Assembly (NCBI GenBank): GCA_017302255.1
Contig: JAFLDV010000023.1
Location: 1-64,000 of the forward strand
Direction: 5' to 3'
DNA: 64,000 bases
Source: Gammaproteobacteria bacterium
GTDB lineage: Bacteria > Pseudomonadota > Gammaproteobacteria > Enterobacterales > Alteromonadaceae
In this document: in pieces, positions 18,570 through 26,404 of the stretch
Layout: the number at the start of each line of letters is the position of its first letter
Position numbering within the stretch: the first letter of the stretch is position 1
Made by a program: the position numbers and the translations under genes
Notes under the pieces: generated by a model
What the model was told of the DNA's origin: nothing
What the model saw: the letters and a program-made list of their open reading frames with translations, nothing else
Databases searched by the model: none

Positions 18570-19750
18570 GCCACTACTGCTTTAGTTTTGACATATCGGC
18601 TAAACCAAAACGCCGACAAACAAAGCCAAGCGGCAACCATCGGCACCATCCAAAATGCGGTGCCGATCCCTTGGCCTTGCGCCCACAAGCCAGTGCCTAA
18701 CCCCACCACTTGGCAGCCTAAAGAACCGGCGATATTCGACAACCCCGAGAGTACCGGACCATTGTCCGGATCTAAGTCCATAGCACTCGATAACAACAAT
18801 GGGTAAATTCCGCCAAGACCAAGCCCTAATAATAAATTACCAACCGCTAAAGCAGTCTCGCCGTGCAGTAACTTAATCGCCAACGCGCCTGACAGCATCA
18901 GTACCGCTAAAATCTGCAGTAGTCGCCTTGAACCTAACAACGGAATAAACCAAGCAAAGGCTAGTCGACTCACCACCATCCCTGCGGTAAAAAAGGCAAA
19001 TACCAGCCGAGCACGCTGGGTATCAATAGCTAAAGAAGAATTTGCATAGCTGACAAACCAGTTGCCATTACCCCACTCCACTGCACCATAACCAAACATG
19101 GCGAAAGCCAGCGCAACAAAGGCCGGTTGCGCGAGTACTGCTCGGTAAGACAAGCTGTGGCGAGCACCAGTGAACGCGGGTTCCGGCACCTCGACATGCT
19201 GCTTTGTCAACCAATAGGCATAAAGTGCAAGCAGCAGTAACGACGCTGCAAGTAATCTAAGTGAATCGCGCCAGTCTGCTTCCGACCAATAAATGGCCAC
19301 CACCAAAAACGGTGCAGCGAGAGTACCGAGGCTAAACATAAAATCCATCAAGCCCATCATTTTCGCCCGTCGATCGGCATGCAAACGGGCTATTAAAGTG
19401 TGACCTATGGTAAACATCACCGAACAAAATAAACCGAAGCCAAAAATACCGAGCAACAATTGCCAGCTTTGCTGCACCATAGAAACCAGCACTAATACCA
19501 CTGCCTCAATCAAGGCTAATGCAGCAAACAACAATAGGAAATCGAATTTTTGGACGTATTTGCCGCCGAGATAGGCACCTGTCACAGTGCCCACCGCCAT
19601 CGTTAAGAAAAACCAACCGCTTTGCGCAGGACTCATGGTCAAATCGCGACTTAAATCAGGCAGCACTACACCCCAGAGAATGATCAATAAACCAAGCAGG
19701 AAAAAGCCAATAAAAATCAGCGTTGTTGTGTGAAATCGTTGCGTCAGCAT
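18566..19750 (-). CDS. MFS transporter
   Basis: A 394-residue major facilitator with about twelve hydrophobic segments in two halves. The loop between helices 2 and 3 (GAYLGGKYVQKFD) and the FGFGLFCSVMFTIGHTL helix recall the FucP/TsgA-type branch, which often moves sugars; the substrate cannot be read from the sequence. GGAGAG precedes ATG 19750. The gene stands alone and converges on the Cys-rich repeat gene. Confidence 0.88.
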   Translation of the reverse strand: MLTQRFHTTTLIFIGFFLLGLLIILWGVVLPDLSRDLTMSPAQSGWFFLTMAVGTVTGAYLGGKYVQKFDFLLLFAALALIEAVVLVLVSMVQQSWQLLLGIFGFGLFCSVMFTIGHTLIARLHADRRAKMMGLMDFMFSLGTLAAPFLVVAIYWSEADWRDSLRLLAASLLLLALYAYWLTKQHVEVPEPAFTGARHSLSYRAVLAQPAFVALAFAMFGYGAVEWGNGNWFVSYANSSLAIDTQRARLVFAFFTAGMVVSRLAFAWFIPLLGSRRLLQILAVLMLSGALAIKLLHGETALAVGNLLLGLGLGGIYPLLLSSAMDLDPDNGPVLSGLSNIAGSLGCQVVGLGTGLWAQGQGIGTAFWMVPMVAAWLCLSAFWFSRYVKTKAVVA

Positions 19751-19956
19751 GCCACTCTCCAGTGTGAGTCTTGGCCGCAGTATAACCCATCAACAATAAA
19801 TGTAAGAGCTTACATTTTCTAAGGAAGATAAATTATGCCCAACATACGAATGCAGTCTTTGCACAAATTAAAACCGGGTTGCTTGCTCGATTTAAACCTT
19901 TTGCGGCAAACTAGCGACTCATTGCCAGTCACAGTTGCACAATTAGGGATATTCCG

Positions 19957-20337
19957 ATGCAATCACTTATTCGAAGCTTAGCTCTAATCACCTTATTGAG
20001 TGTGATCCCAAGTACGCGCGCCGCCGAATTACCGGCACCAGCGCTGACCGAAATCCAGCAACTGCTGAGCGCCTTAGAAAACTCCGGCTGTCAGTTTAAT
20101 CGAAATGGTCGTTGGTATGATGGCGCGGATGCTCGCAAACATTTACAGCGGAAACTCGATTATCTGCAAGACCATATGCTAATCCAAAGTGCGGAAGACT
20201 TCATTCGAGATGGCGCCAGCACCAGTAGTTCTAGTGGTAAAGCCTATCAAGTGCAATGCAAGGGATCAGCCGCAGTCTCGAGCCAAGAATGGTTATCTGA
20301 GACGTTAAAGAAACTGCGGGCTGCCGCAACCAAATAA
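19957..20337 (+). CDS. DUF5329-like periplasmic protein
   Basis: A 126-residue protein with a signal peptide ending near residue 22 (TRAAE). The mature part has the pattern I associate with DUF5329: SGCQFNRNGRWYDG, a HLQRKL helix, EDFIRDGAS and a Ser-rich SSSSGKAYQVQC segment, with two Cys that could form a disulfide. Function unknown. It converges on the Lgt gene, the two stops being one base apart. Confidence 0.75.
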   Translation: MQSLIRSLALITLLSVIPSTRAAELPAPALTEIQQLLSALENSGCQFNRNGRWYDGADARKHLQRKLDYLQDHMLIQSAEDFIRDGASTSSSSGKAYQVQCKGSAAVSSQEWLSETLKKLRAAATK

Positions 20338-20338
20338 A

Positions 20339-21151
20339 CTACTTCCGCTTATTCTGCGCTTGCACTGCCGTGACTGGCAGTGCTGGCGTCTGCTTGCGAC
20401 TCCAAACGAGAATAAACAGACCAACCACAATAAATGGCACGCTTAACCATTGGCCGACTGTCAGCGACATCGCGCCTTGATAAGTCGCTTGCTCCACCTT
20501 GAAAAACTCAAGTGCGATGCGGATTAAGAACACTAACACCAGAAATAGGCCGAAGCTCGCCGCCCGATGTTTTAACAGACGCGACCAACTTACCACCATA
20601 ATGCCAAGCGCAATTGCATAAGCGATGGCTTCATATAGCTGCACCGGATGACGCACAACCTGATCTATGCGTTCGAAAATAACGCCCCAACTTTGATTCG
20701 TAGGGATCCCGTAAATTTCCGAGTTACAGAAATTGCCTAACCGCACCATCACCGCAAAAATCAAGGTTGGAAAAACCATCCGGTCTAGCAACCACCACAA
20801 CGAGATCTGCTTTTTATGACAAACCAATGCCGCGCCAATTAACGCGCCCAAACCACCACCATGACTGGCTAATCCGCCTTGCCAAAAATATAAAATCTCC
20901 AGTGGCCGCGCGAGGTAATAATCCGGTTCATAGGCTAAACAATGCAGCAACCTCGCACCGATAATCACCCCAGCAACAATGGCATAAAATAGCTGGTCCA
21001 TCAGCGCCAGCGGCACTTGCTCACGGACAAAAAAGCCTTTCATCGCATGGGTGCCAAGCAATAAGCCTGATGCGAAAAACAGACCATACCAATGGATACT
21101 GACGCTTGCGAAGCTCAATGCCACTGGATCTAAATTCCAAGTTAAAATCAC
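20339..21151 (-). CDS. lgt: Prolipoprotein diacylglyceryl transferase (Bacteroidota-like)
   Basis: Lgt of 270 residues, the inner-membrane enzyme that attaches diacylglycerol to the lipobox Cys of prolipoproteins. About seven helices. The essential His lies in LASHGGG near 98, the Lgt signature in VRLGNFCNSEIYG near 140-152, and a conserved Arg in LIRIALEFF. The start is GTG 21151 with AGGAG upstream. GARLLHCLAYEP, GGLASHGG and NSEIYG resemble Bacteroidota Lgt more than E. coli Lgt, and the usual thyA neighbour is absent. It may be a second, acquired copy. Confidence 0.88.
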   Translation of the reverse strand: MILTWNLDPVALSFASVSIHWYGLFFASGLLLGTHAMKGFFVREQVPLALMDQLFYAIVAGVIIGARLLHCLAYEPDYYLARPLEILYFWQGGLASHGGGLGALIGAALVCHKKQISLWWLLDRMVFPTLIFAVMVRLGNFCNSEIYGIPTNQSWGVIFERIDQVVRHPVQLYEAIAYAIALGIMVVSWSRLLKHRAASFGLFLVLVFLIRIALEFFKVEQATYQGAMSLTVGQWLSVPFIVVGLFILVWSRKQTPALPVTAVQAQNKRK

Positions 21152-21196
21152 TGCTACTCCTTTGGTAAATTACCAAAACTTCATCGGAAAATTTTA

Positions 21197-21991
21197 CTAT
21201 TCAATCAATTCAAAGGTATCGGCATCAAGCGCTGCCGGAAACTGCTGACGAAAATGCTGTAACTGCAATACATCTAACTGCGCTTTTAGCACCGTTGCCG
21301 CGTTTGCTGGCAGCGACGCCAGCGGCAACCCGACAAAATCCAATACCACTGAATCACCGGAATAGTTAAGTTGATTGCCATCTTGGCCAACGCGGTTGCA
21401 AGCGATCACAAATGCCTGATTTTCAATAGCGCGCGCGGCAAGTAAGGTCGACCAAATTCGGCTGCGCTCTTGCGGCCAATTCGCGACATACAGCATTGCA
21501 TCATAGTCGCCGCGATTGCGCGAAAATACCGGAAAACGCAAATCATAACAAACTTGCAGTAAAAACCGCACGCCGCGGAAACTGACGATCTTGCGCTGCA
21601 GCCCAGCTTGATAATGCCGATGCTCTTGTCCCATCCGAAACAAATGGCGCTTGTCGTAGTATTCCACTTCTCCAGATGGCAGTACAAAGACCAATCGGTT
21701 GACGACGCCACTATGGCCATCAACTGGCGCATCCAAGCGAATGGCTAAAGAGCCACAAATCGCCACATCAAGTTGCGCAGCTTGTTCGCGCAGCCATTGC
21801 ATCGTTGGCCCAGACATAGACTCGGCAAAAACTTCCGCCTGCATGGAAAAGCCACTGTTGAACATTTCAGGCAATACAATGACATCAGCCGGCAATGCTT
21901 GCGGCAGCAACTCGCTAAAATGCGCGCGATTCGCCGCACTATCTTGCCAATGTAACGATGTTTGCAGCACCGCAACTGTTAAAGTTTGCAT
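21197..21991 (-). CDS. yafV: Omega-amidase / carbon-nitrogen hydrolase (YafV-like)
   Basis: Nitrilase-superfamily hydrolase of 264 residues with the Glu-Lys-Cys triad at E42 (LPEMF), K114 (YDKRHLF) and C148 (VCYDLRFP). It resembles YafV/Nit2 omega-amidases, which hydrolyse alpha-ketoglutaramate and alpha-ketosuccinamate made by glutamine or asparagine transaminases. The upstream aminotransferase gene overlaps it by 13 bases, so the two are translationally linked. Together they make transamination with glutamine irreversible, as in keto-methionine recycling. Confidence 0.9.
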   Translation of the reverse strand: MQTLTVAVLQTSLHWQDSAANRAHFSELLPQALPADVIVLPEMFNSGFSMQAEVFAESMSGPTMQWLREQAAQLDVAICGSLAIRLDAPVDGHSGVVNRLVFVLPSGEVEYYDKRHLFRMGQEHRHYQAGLQRKIVSFRGVRFLLQVCYDLRFPVFSRNRGDYDAMLYVANWPQERSRIWSTLLAARAIENQAFVIACNRVGQDGNQLNYSGDSVVLDFVGLPLASLPANAATVLKAQLDVLQLQHFRQQFPAALDADTFELIE

Positions 21992-23124
21992 AGACGCTCC
22001 GCCGCTTGCTCTAAAGTCTTATTTTGTTTGGCAAAACAAAACCGTACTATTTTTGCCGACTGTTGTTGTTTGGAGAACACCGACAACGGAATAGCGGCAA
22101 CGCCATGTTCGACGGTTAACCATCGGCAAAATTCAACATCCGCCAGATCTGAAATTTCGCTGTAGTCTGCCAACTGGAAATAAGTGCCTTGGCAAGGCAA
22201 CAATGTAAAGCGACTACTCGCCATTAGCCTCTGAAATAAATCGCGTTTTTCTTGATAAAATGCCGCTAACTCATGAACCAGTTCTCGCTGTTGCTCCAAC
22301 ATATCGGCAATCGCAAATTGGGCAGGGGTATAGCTCGAGAAGGTCACATATTGATGGATTTTCCGAAATTCAATAGTGAGAGCCGCAGGCGCAACGCAAT
22401 AACCTAACTTCCAGCCAGTGACGTGAAAGGTTTTGCCAAACGACGACACCACAAAAGTACGGGCAGCTAGCGCGGCAAAGCAATTAGCACTTAACTTTTG
22501 CGCACCAGCAAACACCATATGCTCATAGACTTCATCACTGATGCAGAATAAATCATGCGCCAAGACCAATGCCTGCAAAGCCGCAAAATCTTCGGCAGAA
22601 AACACCATGCCAGTTGGATTATGGGGACTGTTGACAATAATCAACCGGGTATTGGCGGTTACGCGCTTAGCGACCGCGGTCCAATCTGGACGAAAATCTG
22701 GGGCAGTCAGCTGAATATGCACAGTTTTACCGCCAGCTAACTCCACCGCAGGACGGTAACTGTCGTAAGCTGGGTCAAATACGATCACTTCATCACCTGG
22801 GCGCACGACAGCCTGGATCGCCACAAATAAAGCTTCAGTGGCGCCGCTGGTCACTGTGACTTCGAGTTCAGGATCTATAGTGCGTTGGTAACAATTTTGT
22901 GTTAAATCAGCAATTTGCTGACGTAATGTGGCAACACCAATCATCGGCGCATATTGATTACGGCCAGCCAGCACATGCTCGTTGACCGCAGATAGCAACC
23001 GCTGGTCTGCTGAAAAATCTGGAAAGCCTTGTGACAGGTTGATAGCGCCGGTTTGCTGAGCCAATTGCGACATCTGGCTAAAAATGGTGGTTCCCACCCA
23101 CGGCAACTTTGTTTGAATATCCAT
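21979..23124 (-). CDS. Methionine-type (glutamine transaminase K-like) aminotransferase
   Basis: Class I PLP aminotransferase of 381 residues, similar to YbdL and glutamine transaminase K. Motifs are LSQGFPDF near 30, NSPHNPTG near 165, SDEVY near 196 and the PLP lysine K231 in SSFGKTFHVTGWK. I chose ATG 23124, preceded by AGAGA, over a 23178 start. It overlaps the omega-amidase gene. The likely job is to reaminate alpha-keto-methylthiobutyrate with glutamine, the last step of methionine salvage. Confidence 0.88.
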   Translation of the reverse strand: MDIQTKLPWVGTTIFSQMSQLAQQTGAINLSQGFPDFSADQRLLSAVNEHVLAGRNQYAPMIGVATLRQQIADLTQNCYQRTIDPELEVTVTSGATEALFVAIQAVVRPGDEVIVFDPAYDSYRPAVELAGGKTVHIQLTAPDFRPDWTAVAKRVTANTRLIIVNSPHNPTGMVFSAEDFAALQALVLAHDLFCISDEVYEHMVFAGAQKLSANCFAALAARTFVVSSFGKTFHVTGWKLGYCVAPAALTIEFRKIHQYVTFSSYTPAQFAIADMLEQQRELVHELAAFYQEKRDLFQRLMASSRFTLLPCQGTYFQLADYSEISDLADVEFCRWLTVEHGVAAIPLSVFSKQQQSAKIVRFCFAKQNKTLEQAAERLCKL

Positions 23125-23295
23125 ACCATCTCTCTGATCCACTCGAGTGCAGTTGATGCTACCACGGAATCTTAGCAATTACCTTGCTGGGTCTTTTTTC
23201 GACCATGCAAAATGCCGAAAAACCAAAGCCATCGCACCAAATAGGTGCATTAGCGGTAGTTTTCTAAGCATTCCGAGCTTCGATATTTATCACAT

Positions 23296-23324
23296 CCATT
23301 AAAAATCAATAACTTAATGAATGG
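23296..23324. promoter_or_regulatory. Inverted repeat in the aminotransferase/LysR intergenic region
   Basis: CATTAA (23297-23302) mirrors TTAATG (23314-23319), flanked by CCATT and AATGG. It lies in the 247-base gap between the divergent aminotransferase and LysR-type genes, where a LysR operator would be expected. The symmetry is short and AT-rich, so the role is inferred from position. Confidence 0.3.
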
Positions 23325-23371
23325 CTTGATGTTTGCTTCTTTCTAGTTCTATTGCAATGGAGAAGTAAGTT

Positions 23372-24262
23372 ATGGCTGTGCACACCCCTCTGCGTGGCTT
23401 ACGCTGTTTTTGTGTTGCTGCCGAGTGCTTGAGCTTTAAGGAAACTGCACGGCAGTTGTATCTAACACCGTCAGCGGTAAGTCACCAAATCAAACAATTG
23501 GAAGAGAACTTGGGCTTCGCCTTGTTCGAACGGCAAACTCGTGCAGTCGTGCTGACAACGGAAGGTCGACGGTTTTATTTGGCGATCAACCCGTTACTGC
23601 AAGGCATTGCCAGCACTGTTAGCGAATTTTGTCAGCAACAGCGCGAGCAACGCGTCAGTATTAGCTTGCCAGAGTTCTTTGCCAGCGAATTTTTCGTGCC
23701 ACGCTTAGTCGGTTGGTCTGAACTGCATCCCGATATTAATTTACAGCTGGAAACGGTGAAAAGTCGCAGCGAGCCGGGTCGTCACACCGACTTACAAATT
23801 GTGCTAGCGAGTTCAAAACCAACGGATAAACCAAGCTATCAACTTTTTCCAATAAGCTATGTGCCAGCGTGCAGTCCAGAGTTATATCTGCGTTTGCAAG
23901 ATGATGAAGCGCAATTGGCGCCACTGGAAAATGCGCCCTTAATTGTGCACCAGGCCCGACCTTGGTGCTGGCACCAATGGGCAGACCAAAATGGCTTCGA
24001 AGATTTCCGTCCACGCCAAATCATTCAACTCGATAGCATGTTTAGTGTCGCCAGAGCCGCACAACAAGGTCTTGGCGTCGCATTAATTCCACTGCCCATT
24101 AGCAGCGCTTGGTTTGAAAGTGGCAGTCTGGTTAAGTTGTTCGATGATGAGCTGACGACTCGCGATTTCTACTATTTAGTACAACATGAAATTGCGGATA
24201 ACCGACCAGAAATCCAATTGCTGATTAACTGGGTATTACAGAAATTTCGTTTGCAATCATAA
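23372..24262 (+). CDS. LysR-type transcriptional regulator (GcvA-like)
   Basis: A 296-residue LysR regulator. The N-terminal winged helix-turn-helix (about 6-65) contains FKETARQLYLTPSAVSHQIKQ-type recognition residues, with LGFALFERQTR after it. The C-terminal effector domain spans 90-290. The hydrophobic start PLRGLRCF and SAVSHQIK resemble the GcvA subgroup. It is divergent from the aminotransferase/omega-amidase pair and could regulate it, although the effector is unknown. Confidence 0.9.
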   Translation: MAVHTPLRGLRCFCVAAECLSFKETARQLYLTPSAVSHQIKQLEENLGFALFERQTRAVVLTTEGRRFYLAINPLLQGIASTVSEFCQQQREQRVSISLPEFFASEFFVPRLVGWSELHPDINLQLETVKSRSEPGRHTDLQIVLASSKPTDKPSYQLFPISYVPACSPELYLRLQDDEAQLAPLENAPLIVHQARPWCWHQWADQNGFEDFRPRQIIQLDSMFSVARAAQQGLGVALIPLPISSAWFESGSLVKLFDDELTTRDFYYLVQHEIADNRPEIQLLINWVLQKFRLQS

Positions 24263-24385
24263 GCTGCTTGAATAGGTGAAGTTGCTTCACCTAACGGCTG
24301 CATTTTTCTCGTTTGTCAGTGTTGCAGGGACAGCGTTAGTCTGTAGTTACGCAATCAGCCGATTGCGGTCACTGAGGACTTTACG

Positions 24386-24892
24386 ATGAAACTGACAGCG
24401 AAATACCCACTAACAATGCTCACCTTGTTGGTAGCCAGTTTTGCCAGTCAAGCAAACGGCTACAAAATGGTGGTAATCAATGAAGATGCTTTGGCGCCAA
24501 TTGCCAGCCAAGCCAACGCCAGCCAAACAATTGAATTAGCCGACATCCAGCGTCTTGCCGCGAGCAAAACCGACGATGAGTTTGGTCGCAAAATGAATTT
24601 ATGTGTCGCTTACACCCGAGTTGGTGCTGCAGATGCTGCCAATGCGTGTCATCAAGCGGTCATGCAAGCTCGCTACAGTGCCGCAGGTCAAAACGACCAA
24701 CTGAAAACTCTGCGTGCTTACGCTTATAGCAATCGTGGTGTTGCCAAAGCACAGCAATTTGACAGAGTTGGCGCCCTTGCCGATTTCCAGGCAGCAGTGG
24801 CTTTGGCACCGAATGACATCAATCAACATAATTTGATGAAGCTGGTTAATGAGTTAAACCAAACGCAACCACTACAAGTTGCCTTGGATTAG
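24386..24892 (+). CDS. Periplasmic TPR-containing protein
   Basis: A 168-residue protein with a signal peptide (cleavage near ASQANG, about 24). The C-terminal part has one or two TPR-like helices, SNRGVAKAQQFDRVGALADF followed by AAVALAPND. Two Cys (in NLCVAYT and NACHQAV) may form a disulfide. Such short TPR proteins occur in Alteromonadales and probably act as periplasmic protein-binding modules. GAGGA lies seven bases before ATG 24386. The tiny ORF at 24944 follows. Confidence 0.78.
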   Translation: MKLTAKYPLTMLTLLVASFASQANGYKMVVINEDALAPIASQANASQTIELADIQRLAASKTDDEFGRKMNLCVAYTRVGAADAANACHQAVMQARYSAAGQNDQLKTLRAYAYSNRGVAKAQQFDRVGALADFQAAVALAPNDINQHNLMKLVNELNQTQPLQVALD

Positions 24893-24943
24893 CGCCAGCT
24901 CAGCCTGAAAATGGCAATGAACTAATCGCCAATGGAGGTCAAA

Positions 24944-25084
24944 ATGAAAGCAAGTGAAACTTTATTTTTGAGCCATAACAGTAATCTCGTCGAATTCTGT
25001 CGAGCGCTATGGCGGGAAGTGCAAGAGCACTGGTATCTATGTCGGCATATCGCGGTTAGCCAGTGGGATGTCGAAAAGGACTAA
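24944..25084 (+). CDS. 46-residue small protein with strong ribosome binding site
   Basis: A short frame (ATG 24944, TAA 25082-25084) preceded by GGAGGT with a six-base gap, one of the best Shine-Dalgarno sequences in the window. The product is soluble, Trp-rich and charged: it starts MKASETLFLSHNS and has RALWREVQEHWY in the middle. No signal peptide or membrane helix. It follows the TPR gene by about 50 bases and precedes a hairpin, so it could be the second gene of that transcript. It resembles no small-protein family that I know. Confidence 0.6.
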   Translation: MKASETLFLSHNSNLVEFCRALWREVQEHWYLCRHIAVSQWDVEKD

Positions 25085-25123
25085 ACCCTAGATCTAGCAA
25101 GACTTAGGGATTAATCATCTAGC

Positions 25124-25156
25124 CAAGCCTCACTAATTCAGTTCTGGTGGGGCTTG
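25124..25156 (+). terminator. Hairpin after the small ORF
   Basis: CAAGCCTCAC (25124-25133) pairs with GTGGGGCTTG (25147-25156), allowing one G-T pair. There is no good T run, so this is a weak or Rho-assisted terminator at best. Confidence 0.45.
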
Positions 25157-25247
25157 CTTCGTAAATCTGTCTTAATTTTGCGCAACGTCATGGCACGAAA
25201 TGTGGCATAATAGCCGCCATTTTGACGAATTTATGCAGGATAACAAC

Positions 25248-25670
25248 ATGCGGGTATGTGGAGTCGACATTAAAGGCAGCGAAGCCATTTTATGTGTTAT
25301 GGAATTTACCGATGGTCTGATGGCATTGCCAGATTGCCGGACGGTGCGCGTGCAGTTGGTGAAAGACCAAGATACTGAGCAAATGCGCAAGTTCCAATTC
25401 ACTATGGCCAAACTTGCTGAAGACTACAAAATCAGCAAATTCATCGTGCGCGAACGTGCGCAAAAAGGCAAATTTGCCGGTTCTGCTATCGGTTTTAAAA
25501 TCGAAGCGGCTTTGCAGCTGATCCCAAGTGTCGAGACTATTATCGCCACCAATGCAGCGCTCAAAGATAAATTGGCGACCAATCCAGTGCCAATTGATTT
25601 TAAAGAAACCGGCTTAAAAGGTTTTCAAGAAGTGGCTTTTACTACGGCTTACGCTTACTTAATTTATTAA
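25248..25670 (+). CDS. DUF3010-like protein
   Basis: A soluble 140-residue protein that matches the DUF3010 pattern: an N-terminal RVCGVDIKGSEA strand-turn reminiscent of an RNase H fold, then RERAQKGKFAGSAIGFKIEA near 80-100 and a final TAYAYLIY. The function is unknown. AGGA lies seven bases before ATG 25248; the longer frame from 25200 has no such signal. The polysaccharide deacetylase gene follows after 18 bases and may be cotranscribed. Confidence 0.8.
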   Translation: MRVCGVDIKGSEAILCVMEFTDGLMALPDCRTVRVQLVKDQDTEQMRKFQFTMAKLAEDYKISKFIVRERAQKGKFAGSAIGFKIEAALQLIPSVETIIATNAALKDKLATNPVPIDFKETGLKGFQEVAFTTAYAYLIY

Positions 25671-25688
25671 TTTTTAACGGAGTTTATC

Positions 25689-26390
25689 GTGCGGTATCGG
25701 GGGTTGTTGTTTGCTGTTCTTTTGGTTATTGCAGGTGTGGGGAATTGGTACTGGTTTAGTCACGCATCACAAACCAACAACTTTCAGATCGCCGGTGAGT
25801 TCGTCCATCGCATAGACGCCACCGAAAAAGTCGTCGCGCTGACCTTCGATGATGGCCCACGTGGGCCTTTATCCAGACTATTAATGGAAGAGCTGAACCG
25901 ACTTGGGGTCAAAGCCACATTTTTTGTGGTTGGACGCCAAATCAAACAGTATCCAAAGTTAACGCGCGATTTGTGGCTGTCTGGCCATCAACTGGCAAAT
26001 CACAGCTATCACCATCAGCCGATGAATACTGAACGGCCATGGTTTTTCTATCAAGAAATCATCAATACCGACGCGCTGATCCGAAAAACCGGCTACAAGG
26101 GGATCATTCATTTCCGCGCGCCGATGGGCAAAAAGCGTTTCGTGTTACCGTTATTGCTGTCGATGCAGGAAAAAACCCATGTGCTGTGGGACGTTAATCC
26201 ACGGGACTATTTAGGCACAGCGCCAGAAAAAATGGTACAAACCGTGCTCGAAAAAGTAAAACCGGGCTCGATAGTACTGCTGCATGACCGTGAAAACACC
26301 TTGGCGTCGCTACCCGCGATGGTAAAAGGCCTGCGCGCCAAAGGTTATCGGTTTGTCACTGTGGATGAACTGTTAAAGCTGCAGCGTTAA
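25689..26390 (+). CDS. Polysaccharide deacetylase (NodB domain), membrane-anchored
   Basis: A 233-residue protein with an N-terminal membrane anchor or uncleaved signal (about 5-24) and a NodB domain. The metal-binding motif TFDDGP lies at 52-57, the His pair of NHSYHH at 105 and 109, RAP near 143 and the late LLHDR near 202. It should remove N-acetyl groups from a periplasmic or envelope glycan. The start is GTG 25689 with GGAG upstream. All catalytic elements are present; the substrate is unknown. Confidence 0.9.
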   Translation: MRYRGLLFAVLLVIAGVGNWYWFSHASQTNNFQIAGEFVHRIDATEKVVALTFDDGPRGPLSRLLMEELNRLGVKATFFVVGRQIKQYPKLTRDLWLSGHQLANHSYHHQPMNTERPWFFYQEIINTDALIRKTGYKGIIHFRAPMGKKRFVLPLLLSMQEKTHVLWDVNPRDYLGTAPEKMVQTVLEKVKPGSIVLLHDRENTLASLPAMVKGLRAKGYRFVTVDELLKLQR

Positions 26391-26404
26391 TTGCTTAACG
26401 CTGC
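26381..26404. terminator. Hairpin shared by two convergent stop codons
   Basis: GCAGCGTTAA (26381-26390), loop TTGC, TTAACGCTGC (26395-26404) form a perfect ten-base-pair stem. It contains the TAA stops of both the deacetylase and the symporter, four bases apart on opposite strands. No T run follows, so a role in 3-prime-end protection is as likely as termination. Confidence 0.55.
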
